Source: Sarcomyxa edulis
Lineage: Eukaryota; Basidiomycota; Agaricomycetes; Agaricales; Mycenaceae
Length of the DNA stretch: 64,000 nucleotides
Direction: 5' to 3'
Assembly (NCBI GenBank): GCA_009761415.1
Contig: QUOL01000017.1
Coordinates: 558,001-622,000 of the forward strand
The position numbers were made by a program, and so were the translations under genes. How positions within the stretch are numbered: the first letter of the stretch is position 1; the number at the start of each line of letters is the position of its first letter. Positions 22,431 to 34,585 of the stretch are shown one piece after another. Under the pieces are notes generated by a model. That model saw only the letters and a program-made list of their open reading frames with translations, did not search any database and had not been told where the DNA came from.

Positions 22431-25068
22431 TTATCCCGGTATAGTGACGAAGGGAACTGTGGCAGTCGCTGTAACAGTAAGTAGTGGTGGTGTTCCTGTT
22501 GTTGTAGTTGTTCCAATTGTCGTTGTGACAGTGGTAGCAGCGGTTGTTGTAGTAGTAGATCCAACTGTGACGGTCACCGTGAGGAATGGAGGGGTCGCAG
22601 TGGTGGTAGGAGTGGTCACAGTGGTAGTAGGTGTTGTCGCGATTGTGGTGGTACCTGATCCGACTGTAACGGTCACCGTGAGGAATGGAGGGGTCGCAGT
22701 GGTAGTAGGTGTGGTAGTAGGTGTTGTCGCGATAGTGGTGGTACCTGATCCAACGGTAACGGTTACCGAGATGAATGGGGTTGTCGCAGTTGTAGTAGGA
22801 GTTCCAGAAATTGTCGTGGTAGTGGTCGAAGATGCGGTCGTGGTTACGACACTCGTTGAAGTGACGGTCACGGTCGTTGTCGAGGAATCTGTGGACCCTG
22901 GGGAACCCGTGTTCGTGGTCGAAGTGCCTAGGCCAGTCGTGGTGGAGCTAGCGGCGGATGTAGTGCTAGACGATCCGCTAATGACTGTAGTAGTCGAGGC
23001 CCCGGACGAGACACCAGACGTGACAGTGGAGGTCGCTGTGGAGGTTGCTGTGGAGGTTGCTGTGGACCCAATAGTGCTGGTGGATGCTGTGCCCACCCCA
23101 TTGAAGACAGCCGAGAAGGAGAAGACTCGTCCTGGTGAGGGTGTCGTTGCTTTACGATTTCCAGCCGCTCCTTGACCATCAAACTCGTAGGAAATCTGTG
23201 AATGGCAGGATAAGTATTGATCAGCGTACGGCAAAATATCAACATACGCTTCCATCACTTCCTTTACGGAAGAACTTGAACTCAAAGGGGGTGTTGGCAG
23301 GAAGTCGAACAGTTGCTTTCCAATAAGGATAGTCAGCCGACGATAAAAGGATCTACGACGCTACTGTCAGATTGATCCTGAGCACACGACAAAGATTAGA
23401 CTCACAGCACGATTGGGATCCCAGTTGCCGAGAGCGTCGAGGCTACCAATGAGGTAAATGCTCTGTGAAAGTTGGTCAGGTTATCAATGTTGAAAGACAA
23501 GAATGTTGAAATATATGACGCACCTCTCCCGGGTTTGTTGTAGCGAATACTGAGAAGTCAGCGTCGATGAACTCGCCATCGCCATCGCCCCCGCCAGTGC
23601 CAGTGCCTCCGCCATCGCCCCCACCAGTTCCACCGCCAGTTCCACCGCCAGTTCCACCACCAGTACCTCCGCCGTCACCTCCGCCATCACCACCACCAGT
23701 ACCTCCGCCGTCACCACCACCAGTACCGCCACCAGTACCACCGCCATCACCACCACCAGTACCACCGCCAGTACCTCCGCCGTCGCCGCCAGTGCCAGTG
23801 CCGTCGCCATCGCCGCCGCCGGTGCCACCGCCATCACCACCGCCAGTACCTCCGCCAGTACCTCCGCCGTCGCCGTCGCCGCTGCCGTCACCACCATTAC
23901 CACCACCATTACCACCGCCGGTGCCGCCGCCAGTTCCACTGCCAGTTCCACCACCAGAAATGGTGCCAACACCATTGAAAGTTGCTAAAAAGGCAAAGGC
24001 CCCCGTCGAAGACGTAGAGCCCCTACGATTCCCAGCAGCTCCCAGTCTGTCGAACTCCCAAGTGATCTGAGAAAAACAAAGTCAGCATCGCTAAGGACGA
24101 AAAAGTGTGTATACGTACACTTCCGTCAATTCCCTTGCGGAAGAATTTGAATTCGAAGGCTGTGTTGTCAGGAATGTCGACGGTAATCTTCCAAGTGGGG
24201 TAGTCGGCCGATGATAGAAGAAGCTACGATGAGAGGGAGGGTAAGATTGACTGTCGACGGCTAACGATAAAAAATTGTGAACTCACAGCTTTGGAGGTAT
24301 CCCAATTACCGAGAGCATCGATACTTCCAGTCAGGTAGATGTTCTGCAAGAAATGTCACATTAACGATCAAGCAGAAGCAGGGCAAAGAATGGGATATGT
24401 CGCACCTCTCCGTAGTACGTTGTGACAAGGACAGAAAAGTCAGCTTCGCCAGAAGCAGAATCTGTACCGGACACAGTGCCATTTCCGCTACTGATAGTAT
24501 CACGGACGTTGAAGATAGTGAGGATCTCCGCTGTGCCAGTGGCGGCGGTGGTGAATACACGATTGGGTAGAAGAGGATCGAATTCCCAGGTGACCTGAGC
24601 ACACAAGGATGTCAGGTTGAAACTACGATACGAGGAAGGATAGAAAAACACTCACTGCGCCATCGGCTGCTTTGCGGATAAACTTGTACTCAAATCTTGT
24701 ATTGCCAGGGATGCTGACGTAGGCGTCCCAGTCGGGGTACTCAGCTGGGCTTAGAGGTATCTAGAGAGTAGGGAACATCAATAATATTTTCGAAGATAAG
24801 ATTCGATTGAAGACGCACGGCATCATCAGGCGCCCAATTGCCCAACTCGGAAATGCTTCCGACGACGAATACGTTCTAGTATGTCAAATGTCAATATCGA
24901 ATATCTCACGTGCATGAATGGAACCTGACTGACCTCGCCATAAACAGTAGTAGCGTTATCGACGAAGTGAACCGTGACCGAATCCCTGCGGACAAGGCTG
25001 GAAAAAGGCGACGCGACGACCGACAAAGCGAGCAGAGGAATACAGGCGAAAAGCGACTTCATCTTCAT
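22431..25068 (-). CDS. Secreted three-module CBM20 protein with Gly-rich linker (copy B)
   Basis: Ten phase-0 exons (24934-25068, 24819-24875, 24656-24760, 24406-24594, 24287-24343, 24119-24223, 23524-24066, 23406-23462, 23248-23352, 22431-23195) encode 705 aa. The start may be the second ATG at 25062, which aligns with the paralogs. Signal peptide (MKSLFACIPLLALSVVASP) and dibasic propeptide (SLVRRDS) precede three CBM20 modules. The linker before module 3 is about 110 residues of GGGTGGGD-type repeats. The tail has Thr/Val-rich repeats around TPPFLTVTVTVG. No catalytic domain. A TATA-like element lies about 75 bp upstream (minus strand of 25141-25147). Confidence 0.9.
23567..23960 (-). repeat. 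Minisatellite encoding Gly-rich GGGTGGGD linker
   Basis: A run of 12-bp-like units (ggtggtactggc / ggtggtgatggc) inside the seventh exon of copy B. Codon use varies but the Gly/Thr/Asp pattern is kept, so it evolves as a repeat under protein-level constraint. Confidence 0.8.
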
Positions 25069-26760
25069 CTTTAGCTGGGAGCTTTTCGAGAGAAGATGAC
25101 GGGGGGAAATGTCAAGTGTTACACGGTACCAATGGTGCAATTTTATATGCCATTGGATTGGATTCGGCCGTCATAAGAGGAAGAGAAGGAAGTATATGGT
25201 GAGTGGAGAAAAAATAGGAGAACTCAATTATACGCGGGTGTGTTATGTTGCTGTATGTTGAATTTTGAGGACCCTGTGACCGATCGTTGCTACCCGCGAT
25301 CGCGTTTGAACGCGTGACTAAAATCCTCCCGCACAACTCCATCGAATTCTTGGCGAAGGATAGCGACAGACTACGGTCGAGCTGAAAGGAAGGATGGAGT
25401 TTATATGATGCATAGGGGAGGGGGCATCTTGGCGCCTCGCAATGAAGTACATGACGCGGAACCGGGGCCACGTGTCGGGTCATGTCGAGAGGCATCGTAC
25501 ACACCTGTAGAACCTTCGAATCCGCCCTTTAGACAGCTTATTGGATAGTCAGGGATGTCGACGTAGTCAGCCCGAGAAGGACTCTGTCAATCGACAGAGT
25601 TCGAAGGAAGAGATGCAAAATTGGGACCAGTCACCGAGATCCTACTAGAAAATTCATAGATTCAGGGATATAATGGACTTCTATACATTCGGAGCGCCCT
25701 ATAGATTAAAAACACATGCAGTTAGTTTTCAAATATCTGACATGGTCATTAAAAAATGACGAGGTTGAGTTGAGGTTTTCGAGGTTTTCGAGGTGAAAAA
25801 ACGCACCATGATAAAATGCACTTGCATGACTGATGATCTCCCTCCAATGACAGATTCTTGACATCATCCCTCATTCAAACGCAGCCTGTATAACTCTTCT
25901 TCCACTATCTGCTTGCCCGGGCGTGCAGGTTGTTTAGAAATTGATAGTACGCGCGTTGACCGTCCAATGTAGAAATTGTCAAGCTTCAAGCGCGATTCCA
26001 CAGGGCGACAACGAAGGATTGTTCAGCGAGTGAGAGAATTCGCCCTCGTTGCAATAAAGTGAGCTGCGAGTCAAAGTCCAGGTTGGGTAGATGAATGGAT
26101 AATGGGGCGACTGGCTCAGATTGAATGGATGGGTCCATCAGTGAGATCATGGATCTGTCCATTGCCTTTTGACGTTTATTCCATGAGTATGTGTAGAGCA
26201 TGGATAGTGTAGAGTAACAGCATACCTTGAAGAAATAGATATCATGACTGTTCTCCAACTGAGAAACGCAGAAAAGTCCAGGACGTCTAGTATCCACGAT
26301 AAGTACGTAGCCTGAACTGTATGCACAGATGAACTCAATAGTTCTATAGTGTGAGAACTGTCGTCCGCCTAACGGCGATGGGATTTTTGATATCAAGAAT
26401 GGCGTTATGTAGCAGAGTGACTCTACTCGATTTTGTCAGCCAACATATGGATACACTCGAGAGTCGAGAGTCGACGATGCAGTAGGAATCCAAAACTTTC
26501 TTCGATCGAATCTGCGCATACACATATCTGACTGTGCTGTACGTCGAAATAACATGTATATAATATGTCCAATATCCATTGTAATATGTCCAATATCCAT
26601 TGTAATATGTCCAATATCCATTGTAATATGTCCAATATCCATTGTAAAAAGTCTGTGAATACTATAGAACCAAGTCCATTAGTCCATCCATCCGGCCATC
26701 CGTCCACCAACAGCTCCTACATACTATAAAAGTAACGAAACACAACCCAGCTTGCGAACG
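25069..26760. other. Intergenic between CBM20 copies B and C
   Basis: Upstream region of copy B and 3' flank of copy C. It contains one minus-strand frame at 25986-26396 without recognisable homology or reliable splice context, and the 21-bp repeat noted separately. No gene is claimed. Confidence 0.4.
26561..26644. repeat. Four perfect copies of a 21-bp tandem repeat
   Basis: The unit taatatgtccaatatccatt plus g occurs four times without mismatch, implying recent expansion. It lies about 120 bp downstream of the copy C stop. Confidence 0.95.
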
Positions 26761-27034
26761 TTAACCTCCTGGGATACCAGTGTTGATAGTCGTGGTGGAT
26801 GTAGTCGTGGTCGTGGTCGTGGTCGTAGGTGTAGGAGTGGTAGTAATCGTGGTGGTTACGGTGGTACCGGTTGTAGTTGTAGTGGTGGTGGTGGTAGTCG
26901 GGGTGGTTCCGATGGTGGTGGTGGTGGTAGTGGTAGGTGTTGTTCCGATGGTGGTGGTGGTAGTGGTGGTAGTGGTAGTAGTGGGAGTTGTTCCGATGGT
27001 GGTGGTGGTGGTGGTAGTAGTAGTGGGAGTTGTT

Positions 27035-27065
<31 letters not shown>

Positions 27066-29464
27066 CAGTGGTAGTTGTTGTCGAAGTGGTCGAAGTGGTC
27101 GAAGTTGTGGAGGTTGTAGTACCAGTGGTTGTGGTAGTGGTACCGGTTCCAGAAATAGTGGTGGTGACTGTCGTCGTTCCAGTCGAAGTACCAGTACCAG
27201 TACCAGTACCAGTGGGGGTGGTGGAAGTCGTCGAAGTCGTCGAGGTTCCAGTGCCAGTGCCAGTGGTGGTGGTAGCAGTAGTCGTGGTAGATCCTGTCGT
27301 GGTAGTCGATCCTGCAGACGTAGTAGTAGTCGAGGTAGTGCCAGAAGTCGTCGTCGTCGATGTCGTTTGAGAGCTGTTAGGACCATTGGTGGTCGTAGTA
27401 CCCGATCCACCGGTGGTTGAAGTCGAGCTAGCACCGGATGTTGTACCTGACGAACCAGTAGTTGACGCGGTACCCGTAGCCGTGGTAGTGGTGCTTCCAG
27501 ACGAGCCGCCAGAAGTACTGGTGGACGAGATAGCAGTAGTGGTGGTAGATATCGTACCCACCTGGTTGAAAACCGCCGAGAAAGAGAAAACGCCTCCTAA
27601 CGAGGGTGTCGTTCCTCTACGATTTCCAGCCGCGCCTTGACTATCGAACTCGAAGGTAATCTGCAAAAATAAGATAAACATCAAAAAGGGTGGAGAGAAT
27701 GTAATGGAATGGACGTACGCTTCCGTCGCTACCCAACCGGAAGAACTTGAACTCGAAGAAGGTATTGGGAGGAAGATTGACAGTAATTTTCCATGTGGGG
27801 TAGTCAGCCGCCGATAGAAGAAGCTACAACGATGTGATTAGACGGATTATCCGCTATCAATATACGACCGTACTCACAGCACGAGAGGTGTCCCAATTAC
27901 CGAGAGCGTCGATGCTACCTACCAGATAGATGTTCTGAAAAGGGCAGACCGGCGATTAATAAGGTGCAGGAATGTGATGGTAGCGTGTATAAGACGCACC
28001 TCTCCGAAGTATGTCCTAGCAAAGAGCGAAAAGAATGCCGGAACAGTTGCTCCAGAGCCGCCTCCTGTGCCACCTCCAGTACCGCCCCCAGTGCCACCGC
28101 CTGTTCCACCACCAGTGCCACCACCAGTGCCTCCAGTGCCTCCACCCGTGCCTCCCCCGGTCCCGCCTGCAGTGCCTCCACCAGTGCCTCCACCAGTGCC
28201 TCCACCAGTGCCTCCTCCAGTGCCTCCTCCAGTGCCGCCACCAGTACCTCCTCCTGTACCTCCTCCAGTCCCACCCCCAGTGCCCCCGCCAGTGCTTCCT
28301 CCGGTCCCACCACCAGTGCCAGTGCTCCCAGCGCCCCCGCTAGCGCCACCACCAGAAATCGCATCAACTCCATCGAAAGTCGCGAAAAACAAAAGTGCAC
28401 CCGTCGAAGACGTAGTAGCCCTCCGGTTCCCAGCAGCCCCCTGTCTGTCGAATTCCCATGATATCTAAGGATACGCAAATCTCAATATCGTTCTCGTTTA
28501 ATACGAATAGAAAGGCATTCAACATACACTTCCATCAATTCCCAAACGGAAGAACTTGAATTCGAAGAAAGTGTTGGGTGGTATGTCGACGGTTATCCTC
28601 CATGTGGGATAGTCCGCTGATGATAGCAATAGCTAGAATGACAGAAAGAAATGATGAGATCCGCCATCAACGCCGAATTCGTTCGAATGGAGACTTACAG
28701 CACGAGATGTATCCCAATTACCCAAAGCGTCGATGCTGCCAGTGAGGTAAATGTTCTAGAACGGTTGTTTCAGCGGTGATAATGGGAGAGGGATGCAAGA
28801 CGAACCTCTCCATAATATGTCGTGACGAGGAGCGCAAAATCAGCTTCACCCGATGGAGTAGAACCAGAGCCAATATCGGTGCCATTCCCGCTACTGAGAG
28901 TTTCGCGATCGTTGAATGTAGTAGAAACTGTAGCTGTTCCTCTAGCGGCGGTGGTGAATACACGGTTGGGACCAAGGGGATCGAATTCCCAGGTTATCTG
29001 AGCGACATAGGTATGTCAAAATGCGGTCACAAGACAACAAATCAAAGGAAGTACTGACTCCGCCATCAGCCGCTTGACGGATGAACTTGTACTCAAACCT
29101 GGTATTTCCGGGGATACTGACGTAGGCGTCCCAGTCCGGGTACTCAGCTGGGCTCAGCGGAATCTAGGCGTAAAACGTCAAGACCATTGAGAAGAAGATA
29201 GGGACAGATCACGAACAGCATCATCAGGAGCCCAATTTCCCAACTCATAAATACTACCGACGACGTATATGTTCTGGGTATCGAATATCGATATCAGTCT
29301 ATTTCACACAGATCTGGTAGAGATCAACTGACTTCTCCATAAGCAGTGGGAGCATTATCAATAAAATGCACAGTGACCGAATCCCTGCTAACTAGAGCGG
29401 TGCTGCTGAAAGGCGATGCGATGGCCGATGCGAAGAACGGGATACAGGCGAAGACGGACTTCAT
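26761..29464 (-). CDS. Secreted three-module CBM20 protein (copy C)
   Basis: Ten phase-0 exons (29333-29464, 29217-29273, 29059-29163, 28806-28997, 28699-28755, 28528-28632, 28000-28464, 27878-27934, 27719-27823, 26761-27660) encode 724 aa. The signal peptide is MKSVFACIPFFASAIASP. Three CBM20 modules keep ELGNW/ALGNW, YPDWDAYV or YPTWxI, and FEYKF/FEFKFFR. The linker before module 3 is about 85 residues of GGGT repeats and lacks the Asp of copy B. The tail of about 260 residues is nearly pure Thr with GTTPTT and IGTTPTT periodicity. Same module order and exon sizes as copy B, so B and C are close duplicates. No catalytic domain. Confidence 0.9.
28055..28335 (-). repeat. Minisatellite encoding (GGGT)n linker
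   Basis: 12-bp units ggaggcactggt with synonymous variants encode the Gly-Thr linker of copy C. Confidence 0.8.
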
Positions 29465-31388
29465 TTTGCCTCGCAACATTTTGGGGGTCGGGGTCGATGA
29501 CGGGGGGAAATTGTTGATTTATGCGATATCTGAAAATATATCTCCAAGCGTAGTCGTCATAGAGGAGGCAGAAGCGGGTATATAATCGAGGCGAGATGAC
29601 ATAGGAGGGAAAACTACAGGGAGGTGAATTGAAATTGCGCGGATTCCAAGTACCTCCTGTGATTATAGCCGCGTATGACGTCCAGCGTTAGTCCCGCGAG
29701 ACGTCACCACTTGAGGGGAGATGATCTGAGAAGGCAGAGATACATGTGAGTCCCAGTCGGCGATACTACAAGAGCAAGAAAAACGACGATGATGGGTAAA
29801 AATGCACTTACATGGATGTACTTTTGCGCTCATCCTGGCTCAAACACAGAATATGAGCACCCTTTCTCATTCGAACGTACGTGCTCCAGTCCACCTCCAT
29901 TGTCTCCTTGCCCGCCATGGTTCGACGTCTACGGCGAACAGAAGGTGAATCGACGAAGGCCCGTTCTTGGCAGCGATTGCGGGTATCAATCTGAGTCGGT
30001 GGAACTCTGGGCTTGATAGGTAAATCGATAACAGGGTAACCGACTCAGAGCAGCTCGAATGGACAAACGGTCATCGTCTATCAAGTTCCCCCTCAATGTA
30101 TACCTGAGGAGGTGTAATATAGATTACGCAGAATATAACGACATACCATGTGTAACTCTCCGCTTGAAACTCAAACAATTTTCGAGAGACTATTCTTCGC
30201 TATGAAGCATTTCTGTTAGACGTGCATATGTCCAAGTGATCAATGGGATGAACGATGAGATGGTCATTCTGTCCTTGAAGATGATTTTGTGGGAAAGAGA
30301 TGATCGATGAGTCCGTATCGGGACGGTGGCTGTTCATCCCCATTCCCTTTCAAGGCTTTCATCTTCGACACGTCTCCGCGCTCGATACTTATCCGCGTTG
30401 TTGTTGCTCCGATAATCTCAGGTGAGTGCAACTGTATATCACGAAAGATCAACAGAATCAACATTATATACACAGGAGGCTCCTGCACTTCATGGGTACG
30501 TTTCAGAATCTCATCGAAAAATATCTGTCGAAGATCAAGACCTCTGAGGCTCTGACTGCTGTCCAGTATTCACTCGATACGCGAAGTCTGATGAATGCAT
30601 GTCATTCAGCCATCTTGTCATCCCCAGGATTGTGAAATTTACATACCCCTATCACAGAATCGCTGCCTTGGTGTTTCGAGTTGCTTAAACTCCCTGGACA
30701 TCTGGTCTAGGAACAGATCGACTGATACCAATATCACTGGCCAGACAGTAGGCATCATTCCACTTACCAATATGTTGTGTCTCTTCCGCTGAATTCGCGT
30801 CTACTGGCAGGTGGTCTGTCGTCGGAAAGGGCATGGACATCGTTGTGTCATCTATTGCGTCGCAGTGGCATCGTGAGACTTTCATTCGGACAAGTTCATT
30901 TCAAATCCACTGGCCAGAGCAAGAGTAACCGTTGGACTACAGCTCCGGGAACATATTGACCATGTCCCAGTCGAACTCCAGGTGGTAGGCCTTCTGTTGA
31001 TGCGCAGACGACGATACGTCTCCAGACAACGCCCTCATCTACTGGAGTACGTCCAGGTCTTCCGCCAAGCTCCTCATGCGGATGAGCGCAAAATTATGAC
31101 TGGTCATCTGGGTTCACAACATGCGATTCATGAGAAAACATTTAGCATTTGTGAGCTCATGGTGATGGAACTGATAATAGATGGCATTTACACTCCCAGA
31201 ACTTTGCAATCGCTTGTAACGGATGTCGTAGACTCTTCATTTGCGTACAAATCTGAACAGGAAACTAACTGTAAGGAGAACGTCCTCGCACAATGTACAA
31301 ACACGAATGATAACAACATCACGTGTCGTGACAAAGAGATCTGTTCTCCGGATACAAGCAATTTGTCACGGCTGTACAACATGAGTGA
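29465..31388. other. Gene-poor stretch between copy C and the calpain-like gene
   Basis: About 1.9 kb with no supported gene. A TATA-like ttatata (minus strand, about 29578) probably belongs to copy C. An intron-like segment (ctcag gtgagtgc...atacacag gagg at about 30418-30478, + strand) is flanked by short frames, but these have no recognisable product. A frame at 30982-31392 (+) is also unassigned. Confidence 0.4.
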
Positions 31389-33845
31389 TTAGAACAACAC
31401 GGCGTGTAAAGGAGGACCAAAGTCAAGTATCAAGGCCGAACTCACAGAGTCGTGCGTAAGTTGTCCAGCAAGGACCGCAGGAGAATCTTTCGCGGTATAG
31501 ACCTGTAGACCGACGACGACACAGTTAGAGTTCAATATATGACTAGGCGAGCTGTAATCCGGGCCCTTGCTATCCGGACGTGGTAATTTTGCTCTGATGT
31601 CCTTCTGCTGCAACGCATCGAGGTCGTGACCAGCGAGTAGATCCAGATCGATAGGAAGATGAGTCTGGGTACTGTGAGACAATATGAAAAGAATGGAAAT
31701 CAATGCTATTACTGACAGAACCAAGAGAAAATCTTACATTGAATGAGCTTTACAATCTGTGAGGATGAATTCATCAGATCAAGACGAAGGGTAGAGCCAT
31801 AGATGATACTTACTAGACGCGAGAGAATGGCACTTGGCTCGTTCTGTCAGGACTTTAGAGAGTTTGAGGAGGTCATGAGGATACGAATCATTGTGCGGCT
31901 CGATATAATCGTAGCTCTTGAAAGGGTACAAACGGACCTAATAGAAACCCACGATCAGCCTCCAAGCACAAATACACAGATATCAAACTTGCGTGCACTA
32001 CATAATCTCCGGCATCGAGGTCAGTCTCCAGAGTGGTATTCCTGGGGTATAATTTCGTGTTTGACGAGCCAAGTGATTCTGTTTGACCTTTCTTGAACAA
32101 AACAAAGTCAAGAGACCACTTGTATCTCCCTTCCAAGGCTTTGAAGTATCGTGTGTCGGGTTGCGAGAGGGCGATTAGGGTTCTAGAAGGTGATGGAAGA
32201 GAGATTGTAACTGATGTCGTATGGTACATGAACATCAAAAATGTGAACGAAAGTGAGTGTCACGTACATGATACATCTCCGTAGGACCGAGCCGAAGGAT
32301 AGGCACGAGGTGTGACACATAGCCAGTGAGAAGACACAGTCCATGTTGAGTCTATCAACAAGACGCGGTCTACGTAGTCCCAAGTCGAGAGGAAATCCTT
32401 GTCTAAACGTCAAAAGCTAGTCAATGAACCGGCGCTTCGATGCGCCGACTATACAATCACTTACATTGCATGATGAATTGACCATCGGCCGTGAAGTTAT
32501 GTCCCAACTCCGGCAAGCGCGCCAGCCATTCCGCAGTCCACTCTTTCGATCCATCCGACCAAGGCCCTGTCCACCGAGAATCGCCCAACGGGTCACGCAG
32601 AACCACAAATCGTTTCCCGTGACATTCAATGGCGCGCAAAATGGAATAACAATGATGTCCCCTAAGCCCACTGATTGTGGCTGCTTGACCACTTCGTATA
32701 CTGTCTAGTGTATTGAAGCTACAGATCAGGAGCCTACCGCGATTGGCGTGGATGAGCTCGTCGTTCCAGAATCGGTCCGCGTCGAAAACGTCCTGGATAA
32801 TAGTGAGCCTTGCTCGTGGGTGTGACATCGATGCATCGACATACCCTAATGTTTATATACGTTGAAACGCCGCTGCGACGCGGTACATGTTTAGGATCAT
32901 ATCAAGGAGCAGTAACTGTAGTAGATGTTCTCACCCAGTAAGGTCCTCGATAGCTTCTCGTGTGAATCCGACATTCAGCGATGCATAATCACCGTGCAGT
33001 TTAGCAAACGCCTTCTCAACTAAGGGCACCCATGTCTCATTTGGATTACTGGAGTTGGAAAAGTACAGACTTTTGCCTCCCTTTCGAGCAGACTGGTTGT
33101 ACTTGTCTTTATCATTGTGATAGAGTTGTCGCTCGTCCTCGTGGAGCTCTTCAAATTTAGGAATGTCGGTACATAAGAAACTGACAGTTCTGTTAATACA
33201 CAGTTTAGCGGAATAGGTAAAAATGACTCTACTCGTCGATGATGACCACGACCCATCCAGCATCACGATGAAAGACAAATCCGTAAACGCCTACTTCCTC
33301 GTCTCTCTGTAGAACAGAATCAAAACTGCAGACAAATATAGCGTAAATGCACTTGCCGCCACACAAAACGTCTCAAGAAGCGAGGCGGATGCGACAGAAG
33401 TCAAAGCAGAAAGAAACCACCAATGTGCCCATCTGCCTTGGGTTACGCCGTCAGACTGAGAATCTTTTAGAAAGAACTGAGGGTTATCGAATATCTGAGA
33501 GACTCGTTGCACGTCAGATGGCAGGAATCTATCGTTTTCGGGTGTTGAGAGGCCATGTAGGCATGCCTCGCGGTCGTCCTCGATATCAAATTCCGCGTCT
33601 CTTGTAAAATCAACAATAAAGACACGAACGATTCAATTCGATGCTCACCTAAACAGCCTGTTATTAGCTCTACACTCCTTGGAAATGCGAGCTACCTTGG
33701 ATTTGCACTCCTGGCGCGCTTTTTCAAGGTCGACGGCGAATAGACGCCCGGATAGATTAGTATCTTGGATAGAGCCTGTTTTCGCATCAAATGAGGTTTC
33801 AGTGCTTGTAGCCCACTTAAACACTTGATACAGATCGAAAGCCAT
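31389..33845 (-). CDS. Calpain-like protein with substituted catalytic Cys (pseudoprotease)
   Basis: Eleven exons (33649-33845, 33357-33600, 33233-33306, 32935-33189, 32845-32872, 32465-32792, 32268-32402, 31993-32210, 31814-31937, 31738-31756, 31389-31671) close at 634 aa. The calpain core is clear: VTQGRWAHWWFLSALTSVAS, GVYGFVFHRDAGWVVVIIDE, ETWVPLVEKAFAKLHGDYAS, DADRFWNDELI, GHHCYSILRA, LRDPLGDSRWTGPWSDGSKE. The active-site QGxxGDCWF has become QGRWAHWWF, so Cys is Trp (about residue 126). The His is present (about 313) and the Asn of RNPWG is Asp. Beta-sandwich domains follow (VSFTISLPSPSRTLIALSQP). Peptidase activity is not expected. Two introns use GC-AG borders (gcaagt donors). Confidence 0.85.
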
Positions 33846-34585
33846 AGAGGATACCGACAAGTTAGAGAGGTTGGGTCAAGGTGGAAGTAGACGCCGGGCG
33901 TCTGTCGGACTAGCGCGCGGCATGAGTTTTTGATGACTTGATGACTCCCATCCCACTAGTGTCTGATTGTCGTCATGAATGAGAAGCGGTACCGGTACAG
34001 CCATAGACTCATCGTGGGGTAGTATACGCAACGAGAAAAAGGTCCGCGACCTGAGAACAAAATTGCCAAGTCCATTTTCAGCACACAGTTGAACGTCAAT
34101 AAGTTCTGCTTAGAAGAGGAGACAATTGAGTCCCTCGTTCACAGATACACCAGTCCTGCAGATATGGTACAAACCGGCGCTAAACCCATCGAATCCTCGA
34201 CGAATCCAAGTTGTCCCGGGCACTAGTACTTGGTAGAGTATATAGCATGAGTGTCGCATTCCGTGGAGTCCGAATCTATCGCAAGACCAGTAACGAGCAA
34301 ATTGGAGAGTGCATGAACGTTGAAGCAGAACGGTGAACACGCTTGGAAGAAGTCACGGTGCAATTTGCGATCATTTCACCTTCTCCCGGTACTTCGTTCG
34401 CATTCAATGAGCCACTCATACATGCATGCCAAGGTCAAGGCCAACAGTATCATGATCAGTGTCTAAGATGTCGGGACTACCTACATATGGGTTTTATGGA
34501 TTTCATCAGGTGCGTTAGGCATATCTAAGACGCCTCCATACTCACCCAGCGATGCCTTTCCTTTCGAACCATCGTCTAAACCACC
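33846..34585. other. Intergenic, nothing recognised
   Basis: Upstream region of the calpain-like gene and sequence leading to the DUF4139 pseudogene; no supported feature. Confidence 0.4.

Noticed and set aside
30305..30560. Two-exon plus-strand gene around an apparent intron
   Set aside because: The flanking frames are short, have no recognisable product and cannot be extended to a full gene.
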